Of a DNA stretch of 64,000 bases, positions 62,424-64,000 are shown piece by piece. Origin of the DNA: Bacteroidetes bacterium 46-16 (GTDB lineage Bacteria > Bacteroidota > Bacteroidia > Chitinophagales > Chitinophagaceae). The stretch lies in the NCBI GenBank assembly GCA_001897835.1, contig MKUN01000029.1, forward strand, positions 1 to 64,000. Direction: 5' to 3'. The notes under the pieces are model-generated. The model was not told the DNA's origin. It searched no databases and was given only the letters and a program-made list of their open reading frames with translations. The first letter of the stretch is position 1, and every line of letters begins with the position of its first letter. Made by a program: the position numbers and the translations under genes.

Positions 62424-63000
62424 TATAATAATGGCTTTGATACTGGTCATCGTCTTATCACCTGTGCTCATTGTTGTGAGTATCTACCTTATTGCCGCAC
62501 TCAAAGGTCCGGGTATCATCTTTAAACAAAGAAGGGTTGGCCTTGGCAATAAGCCATTCAATGTGTACAAATTCAAAACGATGCTGGACACAAAAGATGC
62601 GAGTGGAAAACTATTGCCCGATGAGCAAAGGCTTACAAAAACCGGGCTTATCCTCAGGAAATATTCCCTGGATGAGCTGCCGCAATTATTTAATATCCTG
62701 AACGGCACTATGAGTTTCATAGGCCCCCGCCCGCTGCTGGTGGACTACCTGCCCCTGTATTCTTACAGGCAGCTGCGCCGCCACGAAGTGCTGCCCGGTA
62801 TTTCGGGCTGGGCACAGGTGAACGGGCGCAATGCCATTAGCTGGGAGCAGAAATTCGACTATGATGTATGGTATGTGGACCATATGAATTTTGCCCTGGA
62901 CATTAAAATATGCTTACTAACCATTAAAAAGGTACTACGTTCCGAAGGCATTAGCTCAGCTAATGCTGCAACGATGGAACGTTTTACCGGGACCGACTAA
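62395..63000 (+). CDS. Undecaprenyl-phosphate sugar-1-phosphate transferase (PglC/WbaP type)
   Basis: 201 residues, the short monotopic form typical of PglC. An N-terminal re-entrant helix (LFDIIMALILVIVLSPVLIVVSIYLI) is followed by GPGIIFKQRRVGLGNKPFNVYKFKTM, the catalytic Asp-Glu in SLDELPQLFNIL, GPRPLLVDYL and ISGWAQVNGRNAISWEQKF. It loads the first sugar phosphate onto the lipid carrier and so begins repeat-unit assembly. The genes next to it point to a UDP-bacillosamine-like donor. Confidence 0.93.
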   Translation: MYLFFKRLFDIIMALILVIVLSPVLIVVSIYLIAALKGPGIIFKQRRVGLGNKPFNVYKFKTMLDTKDASGKLLPDEQRLTKTGLILRKYSLDELPQLFNILNGTMSFIGPRPLLVDYLPLYSYRQLRRHEVLPGISGWAQVNGRNAISWEQKFDYDVWYVDHMNFALDIKICLLTIKKVLRSEGISSANAATMERFTGTD

Positions 63001-63010
63001 AAAAACGACC

Positions 63011-63679
63011 ATGAAAAAAATAGCCGTATTTGGTGCAGGGGGCTTTGGGCGCGAAGTAAAAATGCTGATTGACCAGCTTAATGCCATCTCGATGACTTAT
63101 GAATTCGTAGGTTATTTCGACGATGGCGTTGCTATTGGTACAATGGTAAATGGCTACCCCGTGCTGGGCGGCCGCGAAGAGCTCAATGCGTATGCCCAAC
63201 CGCTCTGCGTAGCCTTTGCCGTGGGCAACCCGGCCACCAAAAAGAAGATCATTGATAACATTACCAACGAAAAAGTCTCCTACCCCTCGCTGATCCATCC
63301 CAATGTGCTCATTGGCAATGACGATGTGAGCATTGGCGAAGGGTGCATCATATGTGCAGGGTGTATTATCACTATTAATATAGCCATAGGCAACTTCGTT
63401 ATCCTGAACCTTGGCTGCACTGTAGGGCACGACACCGTAATTGAAGACTATGCATCCTTTATGCCGGGAGTGAACATATCGGGCGAGGTGAGGATAAAAG
63501 AAGGCGCATATGTGGGCACAGGTGCCAAGATCATTAATCAATTAGAGATAGGCCGCTATACCATTGTGGGTGCAGGCGCAGTAGTATCGAAAACACTGCC
63601 CGATGAATGTACCGCAGTAGGCATACCGGCAAAAGCAATAAAATTCCATAACCAGGTAATAGAAAAAACCGAAAACTAG
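63011..63679 (+). CDS. PglD/NeuD-like sugar N-acetyltransferase
   Basis: 222 residues from ATG MKKIAVFGAGGFGREVKMLI, the regular N-terminus of the PglD family. A Rossmann-like part (about 1-75, GYFDDG) is followed by a left-handed beta-helix with hexapeptide repeats (GEGCIICAGCIITINIAIGNFVILNLGCTVGHDTVIEDYASFMPGVNISG, GAYVGTGAKI). PglD acetylates the 4-amino group of UDP-4-amino-sugars in bacillosamine-type synthesis. An out-of-place upstream ATG would overlap the previous gene. Confidence 0.9.
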   Translation: MKKIAVFGAGGFGREVKMLIDQLNAISMTYEFVGYFDDGVAIGTMVNGYPVLGGREELNAYAQPLCVAFAVGNPATKKKIIDNITNEKVSYPSLIHPNVLIGNDDVSIGEGCIICAGCIITINIAIGNFVILNLGCTVGHDTVIEDYASFMPGVNISGEVRIKEGAYVGTGAKIINQLEIGRYTIVGAGAVVSKTLPDECTAVGIPAKAIKFHNQVIEKTEN

Positions 63680-63686
63680 AGCGCTT

Positions 63687-64000
63687 ATGTATCAAAAGAT
63701 ATGGTTATCCTCGCCTCATATGGGTGGCACAGAAGAAAAATATGTACAGGAAGCATTTGACAGTAATTGGGTAGCTCCATTGGGGCCGAATGTGAATGGC
63801 TTTGAGCAGGACATAGCTAATTACCTGCAGGACGACATGCATGTAGCTGCATTAACATCCGGCACCTCGGCCCTGCACCTGGGCCTTATACTGCTTGGCG
63901 TACAGCCGGGCGATGAAGTGATCTGCCAGAGCTTTACCTTCTCGGCATCGGCCAATCCTATTAAATATCTCGGGGCTACGCCCGTATTCGTAGATAGTGA
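63687..64000 (+). CDS. DegT/DnrJ/EryC1/StrS aminotransferase (PglE-like), 3' end outside window
   Basis: 104 codons are visible, starting MYQKIWLSSPHMGGTEEKYVQ at an ATG 7 bp after the PglD stop. FDSNWVAPLGPNVNGFEQDIANYL, AALTSGTSALHLGLILLGVQPGDEVICQSFTF and NPIKYLGATPVFVDS are typical of this PLP-dependent family and especially of PglE, which makes the UDP-4-amino-4,6-dideoxy sugar that PglD acetylates. The catalytic lysine lies beyond the window. Confidence 0.92.
   Translation, partial: MYQKIWLSSPHMGGTEEKYVQEAFDSNWVAPLGPNVNGFEQDIANYLQDDMHVAALTSGTSALHLGLILLGVQPGDEVICQSFTFSASANPIKYLGATPVFVDS

Overview
The window is chromosomal DNA of a Bacteroidota bacterium, most likely from the Chitinophagales/Sphingobacteriales side. 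The evidence is: type IX secretion (T9SS) sorting domains of type A and type B, a PorP/SprF protein, a PorE-like OmpA protein, a SusC-like TonB receptor with a carboxypeptidase-like N-terminal domain, and Bacteroidota -7 promoter boxes (TAnnTTTG) in front of many genes. There is no rRNA, CRISPR array, insertion sequence or recognisable prophage. Most genes are housekeeping or envelope genes. The accessory material is mainly at 39.6-40.3 kb, 45.2-48.0 kb and 53-64 kb.

Layout. 0-4 kb: a truncated secreted repeat protein (GTG start, minus strand), diverging from a secreted beta-propeller protein with a type A sorting domain. 4-7.3 kb: oxyR with a likely autoregulatory palindrome, a spermidine-synthase-like protein, plsY and prmA. 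7.4-13.6 kb: a minus-strand T9SS cassette of adhesin with type B sorting domain, PorP/SprF and a PorE-like OmpA protein. 13.7-17.8 kb: ftsK and lolA, then a long bidirectional terminator and an MlaF-like ATPase. 17.9-27 kb: a 1164-residue predicted outer-membrane protein, an acyl-CoA carboxylase subunit, a second type B cargo protein, an ABC-2 permease and a YjbR protein. 27-31.2 kb: an FkbM methyltransferase, a secreted protein usually labelled asparagine synthetase B, and a membrane glycosyltransferase. 31.2-34.3 kb: a probable metal operon (HYC_CC_PP protein, secreted HMA protein, TonB receptor). 34.4-39.5 kb: central metabolism.

39.5-40.3 kb holds the SRP RNA (minus strand) and a HigBA toxin-antitoxin pair with a clear operator. 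40.3-46.4 kb carries a B12-binding radical SAM protein, MscS, an alanine/ornithine racemase, a GNAT protein and a double-UspA protein. 46.4-48.04 kb is unusual: helically phased short repeats, a conserved gene of unknown function, a broken four-helix-bundle gene, a large hairpin and tRNA-Leu(CAG). 48.1-52.9 kb holds YitT, HD-domain and LuxE-like proteins, a lipoprotein, and a PAS sensor with a degenerate receiver domain and no ATPase domain.

53.1-64 kb is one long exopolysaccharide operon running off the window. It encodes a tyrosine autokinase/chain-length regulator, flippase, acyltransferase, polymerase, three GT4 glycosyltransferases, then a PglC/PglD/PglE-like trio. That trio suggests a 4-amino-4,6-dideoxy sugar made on UDP and transferred first to undecaprenyl phosphate. 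The genes overlap or abut, and the operon starts from a promoter with both -33 and -7 elements and a long leader.

Nothing here is proven to be a new system. The best candidates for follow-up are the phased-repeat/tRNA-Leu locus (46.6-48.0 kb), the structured leader at 45.3-45.4 kb, the degenerate PAS sensor and the HYC/HMA/TonB metal operon.
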